Positions 1 to 9,032 of a DNA stretch of 64,000 nt are shown here, piece by piece. The DNA lies in the NCBI RefSeq assembly GCF_004136315.1, contig NZ_CP029562.1:5789501-5853500 (forward strand). Direction: 5' to 3'. The position numbers were made by a program, and so were the translations under genes. Under the pieces are notes generated by a model that saw nothing but the letters and a program-made list of their open reading frames with translations, made no database searches and had not been told where the DNA came from. This DNA comes from Mesorhizobium sp. Pch-S. GTDB lineage: Bacteria > Pseudomonadota > Alphaproteobacteria > Rhizobiales > Rhizobiaceae. The stretch's first letter is position 1. Each line of letters starts with the position of its first letter.

Positions 1-106
1 GCGCAAACTGTCCCGACATCAGCGCACGGACGATTTCCAGATAGACTTTTTCATGCAGGGGGGCGGTGTCGACGGCAGTCAGTCCAAGTTGCATCTTTTC
101 GGCCAT
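1..106 (-). CDS. GntR-family transcriptional regulator, N-terminus only (runs off the window)
   Basis: The complement from the ATG at 104-106 reads MAEKMQLGLTAVDTAPLHEK and continues VYLEIVRALMSGQFA to the window edge. The pattern of a conserved E/K-V-Y followed by an amphipathic helix and LMSGQFA is the usual start of the winged-helix domain of FadR/GntR regulators. A second in-frame ATG lies at 92-94. Only 35 codons are visible, so the effector domain cannot be judged. It is divergent from the hydrolase gene at 464 and is a plausible regulator of that operon. Confidence 0.6.
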   Translation of the reverse strand, partial: MAEKMQLGLTAVDTAPLHEKVYLEIVRALMSGQFA

Positions 107-463
107 TGGCGGTGCGCTGCTTCAGCTTCTGAAATTCACGCATCTAGCTACAGTTTCAAATTGCCAGAGCCACAATGCGTGTCGATTGCGCTCAAGCGGT
201 CGGCGGCCGAAGCTCGCATCATTTCAAGGACATAATGGCTGCTGATGCGACGTATCGCAAGCGCTGCGGTGGCACCTGCCGGCTTTTGCCGGAGACATGC
301 ACATGATCTTGCCCGCCCAAGGATTGCGGCACGCAACCGCATCCTGACGTTGATGGATGTAAAGTGCGGTACGAGACCCGATTTTTGTAACAAATATGCT
401 TTTCAGTTAAACAAAATCATGAAATAGTCATCATCAACAAAAAGGGTTTCCGAGGAGGGTGAT
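107..463. other. Intergenic region between divergent GntR and hydrolase genes
   Basis: About 357 bases with no convincing gene. The right end (about 380-460) is AT-rich and precedes a strong Shine-Dalgarno sequence (GAGGAGGG at about 451-458) for the hydrolase, so the operon promoter should be here. I could not fix a -35/-10 pair or an operator. Confidence 0.4.
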
Positions 464-1315
464 ATGCGAAACGTCCAGGGCCATGGCAAAAAGCTCTCCT
501 ATTACGATTTCGGGCACACCACCGTTTACGCATCGCGTTACGACCAGCGCTTCGCCTACTGCGCTTATGTCCCGCACGATTACGAAGAGGACGGAGAGAA
601 GACTTATCCGCTTGCCGTGATCGTGCACGGCACCGAACGCGGCATGGAGGCCTATCGCAACGCTTTCGCCGACTTCGCCGAAGCCAATGGTGTCATCGTT
701 CTGGCGCCGCTTTTTCCGACCAGTATCTGTTTTCCGGGCGATCTGTCGTCCTACAAGATGCTGCGCCATGGCGACCTGCACTACGACGCCGTCATGCTCG
801 ACATGATCGAGGAGATGCGTGAGCGCTATCGCATCGAAGGCGAGCGCGTGATGATGTATGGCTTCTCCGGCGGCGGGCATTTCACCCACCGCTTCCTGTT
901 CCTGCATCCCGAACGTCTGCTTGCCGCCTCTATCGGCGCACCGGGCGTGGTGACATTGCTCGATTTCGACAATGACTTCTGGGTCGGCGTGCGCGATTTC
1001 GAGAGAGCTTTCGGCAAGAAGATCGACCTCGAGGCGATGCGCAAAGTCGCGGTGCAGATGGTGATCGGCGGCGATGATCTGCAGACCTGGGAGATCACCA
1101 TCAACAAGGATGACGCCTGGTGGATGCCGGGCGCCGACCTTGCCGGCGCCACCCGAAACGATCGCATGCGTGCGCTGAAAGCGAGCTTCGAGAAGCACGG
1201 CATTGCAGTTCAGCACGACATCGTGCCGGGGATCACGCATGACGACCTGCAGCTCGTGCCCAAGGTCAAGGAATTCTTCGCCCGGACGCTGAAACAGAAC
1301 TCGGCGTCCAGCTAG
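464..1315 (+). CDS. Alpha/beta hydrolase (esterase/PHB-depolymerase-like)
   Basis: A 283-residue alpha/beta-hydrolase-fold protein. VIVHG near residues 52-56 is the oxyanion-hole strand, GFSGGG around Ser135 is the nucleophile elbow, and PGITHDD near the C-terminus supplies the catalytic His. No signal peptide is visible, so it is probably cytoplasmic. The start has a strong GAGGAGGG ribosome site. It is the first gene of a plus-strand set with a peptide-type binding protein and a C45 amidohydrolase, which suggests it helps process an imported ester or amide. The substrate cannot be read from the sequence. Confidence 0.8.
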   Translation: MRNVQGHGKKLSYYDFGHTTVYASRYDQRFAYCAYVPHDYEEDGEKTYPLAVIVHGTERGMEAYRNAFADFAEANGVIVLAPLFPTSICFPGDLSSYKMLRHGDLHYDAVMLDMIEEMRERYRIEGERVMMYGFSGGGHFTHRFLFLHPERLLAASIGAPGVVTLLDFDNDFWVGVRDFERAFGKKIDLEAMRKVAVQMVIGGDDLQTWEITINKDDAWWMPGADLAGATRNDRMRALKASFEKHGIAVQHDIVPGITHDDLQLVPKVKEFFARTLKQNSASS

Positions 1316-1414
1316 AGCGTTTTGTAGCCAAGTGGGATCACTTGGCGTTACAAAAATGCGGTGAAAACAAAAGCTTAGAACGTTTACGCGTTTCCGTGAA
1401 AAACGGAAACGCTC
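1315..1414. repeat. Rhizobial-type intergenic palindromic element
   Basis: A 100-bp element begins GAGCGTTT (1315-1322) and ends AAACGCTC (1407-1414), its reverse complement. Inside are two hairpins: TTTTGTA-g-CCAAGTG (1320-1334) pairing with CACTTGG...TACAAAA (1339-1355), and GCGTTTCCGT (1388-1397) with ACGGAAACGC (1403-1412). The organisation resembles the RIME-type mosaic palindromes of rhizobial genomes. It separates the hydrolase from the downstream binding-protein gene and could act as an attenuator or mRNA stabiliser. Confidence 0.65.
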
Positions 1415-1452
1415 CAAGAACGAACACAATTCGTCAGCTGGAGAACAAAAGA

Positions 1453-3045
1453 ATGGGAACAGCTTTGTTAATGGGAAGACGGGAAGTCCTCAAGGCGATG
1501 GCGATCACGCTCATGGCCAGCGTTGCCTTGCCTGCGATGGCCGAGGAGGCGCCAAGGAAGGGTGGCACGCTCAATGTCCGCCTGAATGCCGATATCCGGG
1601 CCACCAACGGCATCCAGCGTGATGCCAACACCGACACGGTCATGCACCAGATCTTCGAAACCCTCGTCGGCTACCGCACCGACCTGTCGATCGGGCCGGT
1701 TCTGGCCGAGAGCTGGAAAGTGTCCGAGGACGGCAAGACCTATACCTTCACGCTGCGGGAGGGCGCCGTGTACCACAATGGCGATAAAGTCATCGCCGCC
1801 GACGTGAAATGGAACTGGGAGCGTCGGATGGATCCGGCCAACGAATGGTTGTTCGTCACCAGTTTCGATGGCACCCAGGGGCTCAAGGTCGAATCCGTCG
1901 AGGCGGTCGACGAGCGTAATGTCACCTTCAAGCTCAATGCGCCCAACGCGCTCTTTCTGCCATTGTTGGCCGGCGTTCAGGCCAACATCTGGGTCGCAAG
2001 CCCGAAGAATGTCGGCGCCGACGGCAAATGGATCGACGGTTCCGCAATTGGCAGCGGCCCGTTCAGGCTGAAGGAGTGGGTCAAGGCTCAGTATGTCGCA
2101 CTGGATCGCTTTGACGGCTACAAGCCGATCGCCGAGAAGCCAAGCGGATTTGCCGGCAGTCGCGAGGCCTATGTCGATCACGTCCGCTTTACGGTCATTC
2201 CTGATACCTCGGCTGCCGAGACAGCACTTTTTGCCGGCGAAATAGACATCCTGCCAAATTTCGAAACAACGCGGCTGGAGGAAGCAAAATCTCACGGCAT
2301 GAACGTGGTTTCATCGCCAGGATTGTCGTGGACCGCGATCCTGATGCAGACCACGGATCCGTTGCTGTCCAATCCGAAGCTGAGGCAGGCGTTGGCGCAT
2401 GCGGTGGACATTTCGCAGATCGCCGCGGCTCGCACGAATGGTCTGGCCAAGGCCGATCCTTCGGCGGTGGCGCCGGCGAGCGCCTTTTTCGATGACAGCT
2501 TTGCATCGCTGTGGCCGCAATACGATCCCGAAAAGGCCAGGGCGCTGGCCGCAGAGGCCGGCTACAAGGGCGAAAAGCTGAAAATCCAGACCAACACGCG
2601 TTACCAGGGCATGTATGAGAACTCGGTTCTGCTGCAAGCCATGCTGACGGCCGCCGGGTTCAACGCAGAACTGGAGGTGCTCGACTGGGCAACCCAGCTC
2701 GACAATTACCTTGCCGGCAAGTTCCAGCTGCAATCGTTCGGCTATTCCGCCCGCTTCGACCCGTCGCTGATGTACAGCACGATCATGGGTGACAAGAAGA
2801 CCGATCCGACCGCGCAGTGGGACAGTCCGAAGGCCTGGGATCTTTATCTCAAATCGGTGGCCACGGATAAGTTCGACGAGCGCAAGGCCGTCTTCAAACA
2901 GCTGCATGCCCTGATGGCCGAAGAGGTACCGATGCTAGGTCTCTATTTCGAACCATCGGTGGAGGCGGTCTCGCCGAAGGTGAAGGGCTATGCCGCCTGG
3001 CCGGCCGAGAATACCCGCACATGGGGCGTGTGGAAGTCAGAGTAA
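1453..3045 (+). CDS. Peptide/amide ABC transporter solute-binding protein (SBP family 5)
   Basis: A 530-residue periplasmic binding protein of the DppA/OppA family. The N-terminus GRREVLKAM followed by a hydrophobic stretch and AMAEEA is a twin-arginine-type signal. The mature start KGGTLNVRL and the segment RADLS...LAESWKVSEDGKTYTFTLR (shown here abbreviated) are family hallmarks. I chose the ATG at 1453 because GGAG lies about 9 bases upstream; an earlier in-frame start at 1342 falls inside the palindromic repeat. The permeases and ATPases are on the convergent minus-strand operon ending at 4287. The ligand is unknown. Confidence 0.85.
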   Translation: MGTALLMGRREVLKAMAITLMASVALPAMAEEAPRKGGTLNVRLNADIRATNGIQRDANTDTVMHQIFETLVGYRTDLSIGPVLAESWKVSEDGKTYTFTLREGAVYHNGDKVIAADVKWNWERRMDPANEWLFVTSFDGTQGLKVESVEAVDERNVTFKLNAPNALFLPLLAGVQANIWVASPKNVGADGKWIDGSAIGSGPFRLKEWVKAQYVALDRFDGYKPIAEKPSGFAGSREAYVDHVRFTVIPDTSAAETALFAGEIDILPNFETTRLEEAKSHGMNVVSSPGLSWTAILMQTTDPLLSNPKLRQALAHAVDISQIAAARTNGLAKADPSAVAPASAFFDDSFASLWPQYDPEKARALAAEAGYKGEKLKIQTNTRYQGMYENSVLLQAMLTAAGFNAELEVLDWATQLDNYLAGKFQLQSFGYSARFDPSLMYSTIMGDKKTDPTAQWDSPKAWDLYLKSVATDKFDERKAVFKQLHALMAEEVPMLGLYFEPSVEAVSPKVKGYAAWPAENTRTWGVWKSE

Positions 3046-3144
3046 CCTATCCCGACACCAGACGATCAGATCGGGGGCTTTCGCCCCCGATGCCGTTTGA
3101 GGAACCAGGTCCGGAACCTCGGACGCGGGCAAAGGAGGAAGATC

Positions 3145-4203
3145 ATGCGCACGGAAAATCTGCCAGTCGTCGATTGTGCCGGGAACGCGCGGCAATGTGG
3201 CCAGGCGCATGGCGAGGCGCTGCGCAGCGTGATCCTCGCCAAAGTCGAACGCTGGCGAGAGGCGATCGGTGAAGCCTATGGAATACCAGCTTCGTTGTTC
3301 CTGCCGCGCTTCCTGGAGGCGACCGACTTCCGAGGGGCGATCATGGCTCATGCGCCCGATCTCGCCGACGAAGTCGTCGGCATCGCTGAAGGCGCCGGAT
3401 TGCCCGAGGAAATCTGCTATGCGCTGCAGTTGATGGATGAAGAATGGTGGTGGGGCCGTTCGAATGCCGCCCACTGCAGCAGCCTGGCGGTGGCACCTGC
3501 TGACGGTCGGCCGACACTGGTCGCCCAGACGATGGACCTGCCACGCTGGCACGATGGCGCCCAGGCGCTGCTGAAGATCGAGGCGGCGGGCCACCGGAGT
3601 CTCGTTTTCACCTCCGCAGGGATGATCGGCCTGATGGGCGTTTCCGGCCGAGGGCTCGGTATCTGCGTCAATACGCTGAGCCAGCTTGCCACCAATCCAC
3701 GCGGCCTGCCGGTGGCCTTTGTCATGCGCGGCGCGCTTGCACGAGGGACGGTCGCGGCCGCCGCCGATTTCCTCGGCCGGGTGCCGCATGCCTCCGGCCA
3801 GAACTACCAGTTGGGTGATCGCAGTGAGGCGCGTACCTACGAATGTTCGGCCGGCGGTGCTGTTCCAATGCCGTTTTCGAACGGCTGTTCGCCGCACACC
3901 AATCATCCATTGGTCAGCATGGATCGGCGTGATGCGACTGCACGCATGGAGGGCAGCGAGGATTCCCGTGGCCGGCTGCAAAGCCTGCGAACGGACACTG
4001 CCGTCGTGCCTGATGTGACTGCTGCAAAGGCAGGTCTCGCGGCACGGCGGACAGGCGGCATCGTCTCGATAACACCACAAAGTGCGGCGTTGACCGCTCC
4101 GATGACGATCGGCTCGGTGGTCTACTCACTCGGTGAAGACATAGAGCTTTCTGTCTGTGCCGGCCCGCCGAGCCATGAAAGCTGGCGCGAGATCGCTGTG
4201 TGA
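3145..4203 (+). CDS. C45-family Ntn hydrolase (acyl-CoA:6-aminopenicillanic acid acyltransferase-like)
   Basis: A 352-residue protein of the C45 family, whose members cleave themselves before an N-terminal-nucleophile Cys and hydrolyse or transfer amide-linked acyl groups. AAHCSSLAV (Cys111) marks the expected autoprocessing site, followed by the family-typical AQTMDL. The N-terminal segment with GQAHGEALR matches the alpha chain. The start follows an AAAGGAGGA ribosome site. It is the third gene of the plus-strand operon. A second C45 gene lies on the opposite operon, so both may act on the same imported compound. Confidence 0.8.
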   Translation: MRTENLPVVDCAGNARQCGQAHGEALRSVILAKVERWREAIGEAYGIPASLFLPRFLEATDFRGAIMAHAPDLADEVVGIAEGAGLPEEICYALQLMDEEWWWGRSNAAHCSSLAVAPADGRPTLVAQTMDLPRWHDGAQALLKIEAAGHRSLVFTSAGMIGLMGVSGRGLGICVNTLSQLATNPRGLPVAFVMRGALARGTVAAAADFLGRVPHASGQNYQLGDRSEARTYECSAGGAVPMPFSNGCSPHTNHPLVSMDRRDATARMEGSEDSRGRLQSLRTDTAVVPDVTAAKAGLAARRTGGIVSITPQSAALTAPMTIGSVVYSLGEDIELSVCAGPPSHESWREIAV

Positions 4204-4214
4204 CAAGCTCGCTC

Positions 4215-4250
4215 GACGCAACCAGCCGGCCGCCGGTGGCCGGTTGCGTC
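4215..4250. terminator. Hairpin between convergent operons
   Basis: GACGCAACC (4215-4223) pairs perfectly with GGTTGCGTC (4242-4250), with extra CCGGC/GCCGG pairing inside. It sits just after the plus-strand C45 stop and before the minus-strand ATPase stop, where a bidirectional terminator is expected. There is no clear T-run, so termination is inferred from position. Confidence 0.4.
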
Positions 4251-4286
4251 CAGGGTGCAATCGCTGGTCTTTTTGACGATGCGACG

Positions 4287-5924
4287 TCAGAGCGCCATTG
4301 CTTGTTTGGGCGGATCGTTCTCGGCAAAACGGCGATCGATCAGCATCGCCGCTTCCAGCAGCTGGCGGGTGTAGGGATGTTGTGGCCGGTCGATGACATC
4401 GTCGCGTTCGCCGATCTCGACGATGCGTCCGTCCTGCATGACAGCGATACGGTCCGCGACCTGTTCGACCGCACCGAGATCATGGGAAACGAACAGGCAG
4501 GCGAAATTGTGCCGGGCCTGCAATTCGCGGATCAGCAGCAGGATCTGCTTCTGCACGGTCATGTCGAGCGCCGAGACCGGTTCGTCAGCGACAACGAAAG
4601 CGGGGCGCCCGACAATGGCGCGGGCAATCGCGACCCTCTGGCGCTGGCCTCCGGACAGCTGGTGTGGAAAGCGACGGCCGAAATCCGGCGATAATCCCAC
4701 CTCGGAGAATACTTCTTCGACACGTTTCGCGCGCGCGGCGGCGTTCATTGATCTGTCGAGCTTCAACGGCTCGGCAATGATATCGGCAATCCGCTGGCGT
4801 GGATCGAGCGAGGAGTAGGGGTCCTGGAAGACGATCTGCATCTCGCGATGACGCTCCCGACGCTCCGCCGGCCGACGCCCCTCGGCGTCAAGCAAGGCGA
4901 TCTGACCCGATGTCGGTCTGACCAGGCCGACAATCGCGCGGCCGAGCGTGGTCTTGCCAGATCCGGACGCCCCGACCAGTGCCAGCGTTTCGCCGCTTCG
5001 GACCGTGAGATCGACCCCGTGCACGGCGCGCTTGGCCTCGGTCCTGGAGAAAAGCCGATTGCGACCGGGATAGTCGATGACGACGTTCCTGACCTCAACC
5101 ACCGGCCTGCCGCAATCGCCGCCACGCGTGCCGCCGGCGCTGCGCCGTGGCAGCGCGTCGAGCAGGCGGCGCGTGTAGTCATGCTTCGGAGCGCGCAGCA
5201 CCTCCGAGCTCGGGCCGCTCTCGATCGCCTTGCCCTCGCTCATCACGATGACATCGGGGATGTAATGGGAGACCATGCCGAGGTCGTGGCTGATCAGGAG
5301 AACCGCGGTGCCATTGGCCTGCGTGAGTTCGACCATCAAATCCAAGACGTCGCGCTGCACCAGCGTGTCCAGCGCCGTGGTTGGCTCATCGGCGATGAGC
5401 AGTCGCGGTTTCAGCAACATGACCGAGGCCAGCATGATGCGCTGGCGCATGCCGCCGGAGAATTCGTGTGGATAGGCGGCCAGGCACTTTCCCGGTTCCT
5501 TGATCCGGATGCGCTCCAGCATTGCCAGCGAGCGGTCGCGGATCTCAGCCTTGCCGAGCTTGTGATGCAGGCGCAGGCCTTCAGCCATCTGCTCACCGAT
5601 GGTGACGGCCGGATTGAGCGAAACCATAGGCTCCTGGAAAACCATGCCGATTTCCGCGCCGCGTATCTTACGCAGCGCTTTCGGTTCGACACGGGTGATG
5701 TCGCTGCCCTTGAAGAGGATCTGGCTATCGGGAGCCGTTACCAGGGGTTGTGGCAACAGGCCGAGGATGGAACGAGCCGCCATGGTCTTGCCGGAACCGG
5801 ATTCCCCCACGATGGCAATCATGTCGCCGGAGGCGAGGTCGAAATTCAGCGCATCGACGATGCGCTTGCCGCCCGGGCCGATGGTGATGGTCAGGTCGCG
5901 TACCGAAAGCATGGGATTTCTCAT
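4287..5924 (-). CDS. Fused dipeptide/oligopeptide ABC transporter ATPase (DppD-DppF type)
   Basis: A protein of about 545 residues with two complete ABC ATPase domains in tandem. The first has Walker A GESGSGKT, signature FSGGMRQRI and Walker B LLIADEPTTALD; the second has GASGSGKT, LSGGQRQRV and FVVADEPVSALD. Each is followed by the oligopeptide-transporter C-terminal tail with HPYTRQLLEA in the second half. It powers import through the two permeases just upstream. The start is uncertain: ATG at 5924 (MRNPMLSVRDL) or 5942, the latter with AGGA only two bases away. It is the last gene of the minus-strand operon. Confidence 0.9.
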   Translation of the reverse strand: MRNPMLSVRDLTITIGPGGKRIVDALNFDLASGDMIAIVGESGSGKTMAARSILGLLPQPLVTAPDSQILFKGSDITRVEPKALRKIRGAEIGMVFQEPMVSLNPAVTIGEQMAEGLRLHHKLGKAEIRDRSLAMLERIRIKEPGKCLAAYPHEFSGGMRQRIMLASVMLLKPRLLIADEPTTALDTLVQRDVLDLMVELTQANGTAVLLISHDLGMVSHYIPDVIVMSEGKAIESGPSSEVLRAPKHDYTRRLLDALPRRSAGGTRGGDCGRPVVEVRNVVIDYPGRNRLFSRTEAKRAVHGVDLTVRSGETLALVGASGSGKTTLGRAIVGLVRPTSGQIALLDAEGRRPAERRERHREMQIVFQDPYSSLDPRQRIADIIAEPLKLDRSMNAAARAKRVEEVFSEVGLSPDFGRRFPHQLSGGQRQRVAIARAIVGRPAFVVADEPVSALDMTVQKQILLLIRELQARHNFACLFVSHDLGAVEQVADRIAVMQDGRIVEIGERDDVIDRPQHPYTRQLLEAAMLIDRRFAENDPPKQAMAL

Positions 5925-5952
5925 GAGACTGGTGCCGTCCATCTTCCTGATC

Positions 5953-6780
5953 TCAGAGTTTGGGGTCGAGCCAGTCGCGAAGCGCATCACCCAGCATGTT
6001 GATGCCGAGCAATGTGATCGAGATGCAGAGCCCCGGCAGGACGATGAGGTGCGGCGCCTGGCCGATATAGGGGCGGGCGGTCGACAGCATGCTTCCCCAG
6101 CTCGGCGCGGGCGGCGGAACACCGAGGCCGAGGAAGGAAAGCGCACTTTCCGAAAGGATCACCCATCCGAACATCGTCGTTGCCAACACGATGATCGGCG
6201 CCACGCAATTGGGGAGCACATGGCGCGCCATGGTGATGAATTCGCTGTTGCCCATGACACGCGAGGCTTCGACATATTCGCGCTCGCGGATGGACAGGAC
6301 GGTCGCACGCACGACGCGCACGACGATCGGCATGTAGGCAAGCCCCAGTGCGAGCACGATGCCGTCTCGGCTCGCCCCGATCACGGCCATGATGCCGAGC
6401 GCGAGAAGCAGGCCGGGGAAGGCGAGAAAGGCATCGTTGATCATCATCAGGATGCGGTCGGTCCAGCCGCGCAGGAAGCCCGCGACGACACCGAATACGG
6501 TTCCGGTGACGAGTGCGAACAGCACTGTTGCAAAGGCGATCCATGCGCTGGTGCGGGCCCCATGCACCAGCCGGCTGAGGACATCGCGCCCGAATTCGTC
6601 GGCACCAAGCAGGTGCCGGGTCGAAGGACCGGCCAGCCGCGAGGGCAGGTCCAGCTTCAGCGGATCGTAGCCAACCAGCCATGGTCCGGCTATCGCCCCG
6701 ACCAGGAGAAGGGTGGTCACGGTGATGCCGAAGACGGCGTTGAACTTCAGACGGGGTTGTCGAAGGGCGAGCGCGATCAT
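5953..6780 (-). CDS. Peptide ABC transporter permease, DppC type
   Basis: A 275-residue inner-membrane permease with about six hydrophobic segments. LLGADEFGRDVLSRLVHGAR is the conserved DppC/OppC N-terminal loop, and the EYVEASRVMGNS...HVLPNCVAPIIV segment is the EAA loop that contacts the ATPase. Its ATG (6778-6780) overlaps the stop of the DppB-type gene in an ATGA, so translation is probably coupled. Confidence 0.92.
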   Translation of the reverse strand: MIALALRQPRLKFNAVFGITVTTLLLVGAIAGPWLVGYDPLKLDLPSRLAGPSTRHLLGADEFGRDVLSRLVHGARTSAWIAFATVLFALVTGTVFGVVAGFLRGWTDRILMMINDAFLAFPGLLLALGIMAVIGASRDGIVLALGLAYMPIVVRVVRATVLSIREREYVEASRVMGNSEFITMARHVLPNCVAPIIVLATTMFGWVILSESALSFLGLGVPPPAPSWGSMLSTARPYIGQAPHLIVLPGLCISITLLGINMLGDALRDWLDPKL

Positions 6781-7718
6781 GCAGCAACCCTCGGATCGAG
6801 GAAGGGATAGAGCAGGTCTACGACCAGATTGACGACGACATAGATCGCCGCCACGAACAGCATCGTGCCCTGAACCACCGGATAGTCGCGGGCATAGATG
6901 GCATCGACCAGCAGGCGACCAAGGCCCGGCAAGGTGAACACCGTTTCGATGACGGCTATGCCGCCGAGCAGGCTGCCGAGCACGAAGCCGATCAGCGTCA
7001 GGGTCGGCGCGAAAGCATTCTTGAAGGCGTGACGCCACATGACGGCCGACTCGGAAAGTCCCTTGGCGCGCGCGTGGGTGATGTATTCCAGCCGCGCCAC
7101 TTCGATGGTGCTGGCGCGCGCCATGCGAGCGATCGGCCCAGCCTCGCTTAACACAAGCGTTGTCACCGGCAGGACGATGTACACGAGCGCCGGCCAGAAA
7201 CCCTGGCTGAAGGGAACATAACCGATCACCGGCAGCCAACCGAGATGGAGGCCGAAGGTAAGCAGCAGCATGAGGCCGAGCCAGAAACTCGGGATCGACA
7301 GGAGAATGGTCGAAACCGCGATGACGCCGACATCGCCCAGGCTGTTCTGTCGCCACGCAGCCAGCATGCCCGCCGGGACGGCGATCAAGGCGGCAATGAA
7401 CACGCCGATGAGCACGATACTGGCTGAAACGGAGAAGGCGCTCAGCATGAGCGGCAGGACGTCCTGTCCAGTGCTGATCGACCTGCCGAAGTCTCCGGTC
7501 AGCACATTGCCGATCCAGATCAGATATTGAGCGACAACCGGCTTGTCCAAACCCATCTGCACACGCATGGCTTCAACCTGGCCAGGCTTGGCAAGATCTC
7601 CGAGCATCAAGGCGGCAGGGTCCCCGGGGATGAATCGGAGCAGGCCGAAGACAGCGATGGATACAAGGATCAACGTTGGTATCGCGCTGGCGATACGGGT
7701 GAGGATAAAGCGAGTCAT
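6777..7718 (-). CDS. Peptide ABC transporter permease, DppB type
   Basis: A 313-residue permease. RFIPGDPA near residue 30 and the long loop up to the second membrane segment are typical of DppB/OppB, and ARAKGLSESAVMWRHAFKNA is the EAA-type cytoplasmic loop. It overlaps the stop of the upstream C45 gene by 4 bases and the next permease by 4 bases, forming a tightly coupled C45-dppB-dppC-ATPase operon. Confidence 0.92.
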   Translation of the reverse strand: MTRFILTRIASAIPTLILVSIAVFGLLRFIPGDPAALMLGDLAKPGQVEAMRVQMGLDKPVVAQYLIWIGNVLTGDFGRSISTGQDVLPLMLSAFSVSASIVLIGVFIAALIAVPAGMLAAWRQNSLGDVGVIAVSTILLSIPSFWLGLMLLLTFGLHLGWLPVIGYVPFSQGFWPALVYIVLPVTTLVLSEAGPIARMARASTIEVARLEYITHARAKGLSESAVMWRHAFKNAFAPTLTLIGFVLGSLLGGIAVIETVFTLPGLGRLLVDAIYARDYPVVQGTMLFVAAIYVVVNLVVDLLYPFLDPRVAA

Positions 7719-8898
7719 CTTTCTCCCACTGCACGGGCAACGGTTTCGCGGTAACCGGCCCTGTTGCGTTCGACACGGGCAAGCACGGCTTCATCCATGG
7801 CGAGTTCATAGCGCGTGAAGTCACGGCATTCGGCCGGCAGCGGCGCGATTTCCATGTAGCCGGCGGCCGGCTCGAAGATGATCATCGCGACCGTCGCGGA
7901 GATGTTGCCGCCTTCCTTCCTGACCGGTGGCCGGCAGACGCTGAGTGGCCAGGCGAATTCGTCGAACAGAGCATCCTTGAGATCGGAGACGGTTATGCTG
8001 CCCTGGCTCTTCATGAGCCAGCGCTTTACGCGATAGTCACGATAGAAACTGTCCGGAACGTCTTTCAGCCCGGTTTCCCTGAGCTTCGACAGCGCGACGG
8101 GACTTTGCCAGTGATTGGCGTGCACGATGAGATCGCTGTCGGGATAGATGGAGAAGGCCTCGTCAGGAGCGCATTCGAGGTCGACGGCAAAACCTTCCGC
8201 CGTGGACAGGATCATGTTGTTGGAGCCGGACTTCGGCGTGATCGCAACGACACGCACCGCGTCCGCGAAATGTGCGGCTTCCAGTGCCCGGCGCCTGATG
8301 AAAGGCAGGGGAATGCCGATCTCGCGGTAATCGCGATCCGACTCCAGATAGTTGGCAGTGATACCGATGCCGGCTGCATTGAAGCCGCTACGGGCCAGGC
8401 CGCCAGCTTCCGTGAAAGTCAGCAGATCCGGTCCATCCTCGCGCCGGATGCGCAACACGACGGATGTTTCGGCGCATTCCGCCCGCCAGTCCCAGTTCTG
8501 GCCGTGGATCAACCTGCCGTCACGCGTCGCATCCGGCAGAACCACTGCGCCGGTACAGCCATCCGGCTCATCATCGGCAATACCTTTTTCACGCCGCGCC
8601 AGTTGCAGCACTTCGGTGCGGGCATTGACCATGAGGATCGATGTCAAGTCGACATTGGCGCCGGCGGCGATGCCTTCCATCTCTTCGACAAGATCGGGAG
8701 CCCATTCCCGGAGGCGAGGGAGGAAGATCCCGGAGAACCGGCTGATCTCGTCGCGGGCAAAGCCGAACTTCTCCAGCTGTAAGGCATAGAGCGAAATCGA
8801 CAAGCCGATGCGCGCCCGTGCCTGCTCGCCATAGGCTTTGCCGGCTCGGAGGGGGTTCCGCGGACGTCGATGAGCGGGAAGGGTGGAACGGCTGTCAT
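7715..8898 (-). pseudogene. Second C45-family Ntn hydrolase, frameshifted near the 5' end
   Basis: The body of the protein is intact, with the autoprocessing Cys in DGCTGAVVLP and the following HGQNWDW. The natural N-terminus starts at the ATG at 8896-8898, behind GAGGTAA, and reads MTAVPPFPLIDVRGTP, but after about 18 codons the frame is lost by one base near 8843-8855. The shifted frame then gives AGKAYGEQARARIG, which aligns with the first C45 protein. The uninterrupted part can only start at a TTG at 8803, which has no ribosome site and removes about 32 residues of the alpha chain. The lesion lies beside a run of five G, so it is either a sequencing error or a real inactivation. Confidence 0.7.
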
Positions 8899-8929
8899 GC
8901 GGTTACCTCGAAAGCGATGATGATGAAGC

Positions 8930-9010
8930 ATAATGCATTTTGATTACATGAAAAGCATTATTTTTAGCAAATCACCCTCTTCGTAATGTCTGGTGACCTG
9001 ACTATAATGC
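8930..9010. promoter_or_regulatory. Candidate GntR operator with three ATAATGC motifs
   Basis: Between the divergent C45 operon and GntR gene, ATAATGC occurs at 8930-8936 and 9004-9010, and its reverse complement GCATTAT at 8955-8961. The first pair forms an inverted repeat with 18-base spacing. The region is AT-rich and must hold both promoters, which is where an autoregulating GntR protein would bind. Confidence 0.5.
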
Positions 9011-9032
9011 TGTGAGCCAATCAGGAGGACGC

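Noticed and set aside
434..1429. 331-codon minus-strand frame over the hydrolase
   Set aside because: Mirror of a gene with an intact catalytic motif; His/Val-rich composition is typical of antisense frames.
4848..6810. Long plus-strand frames over the ATPase and permease genes
   Set aside because: Shadows of well-conserved ABC transporter genes; no ribosome sites or domains.
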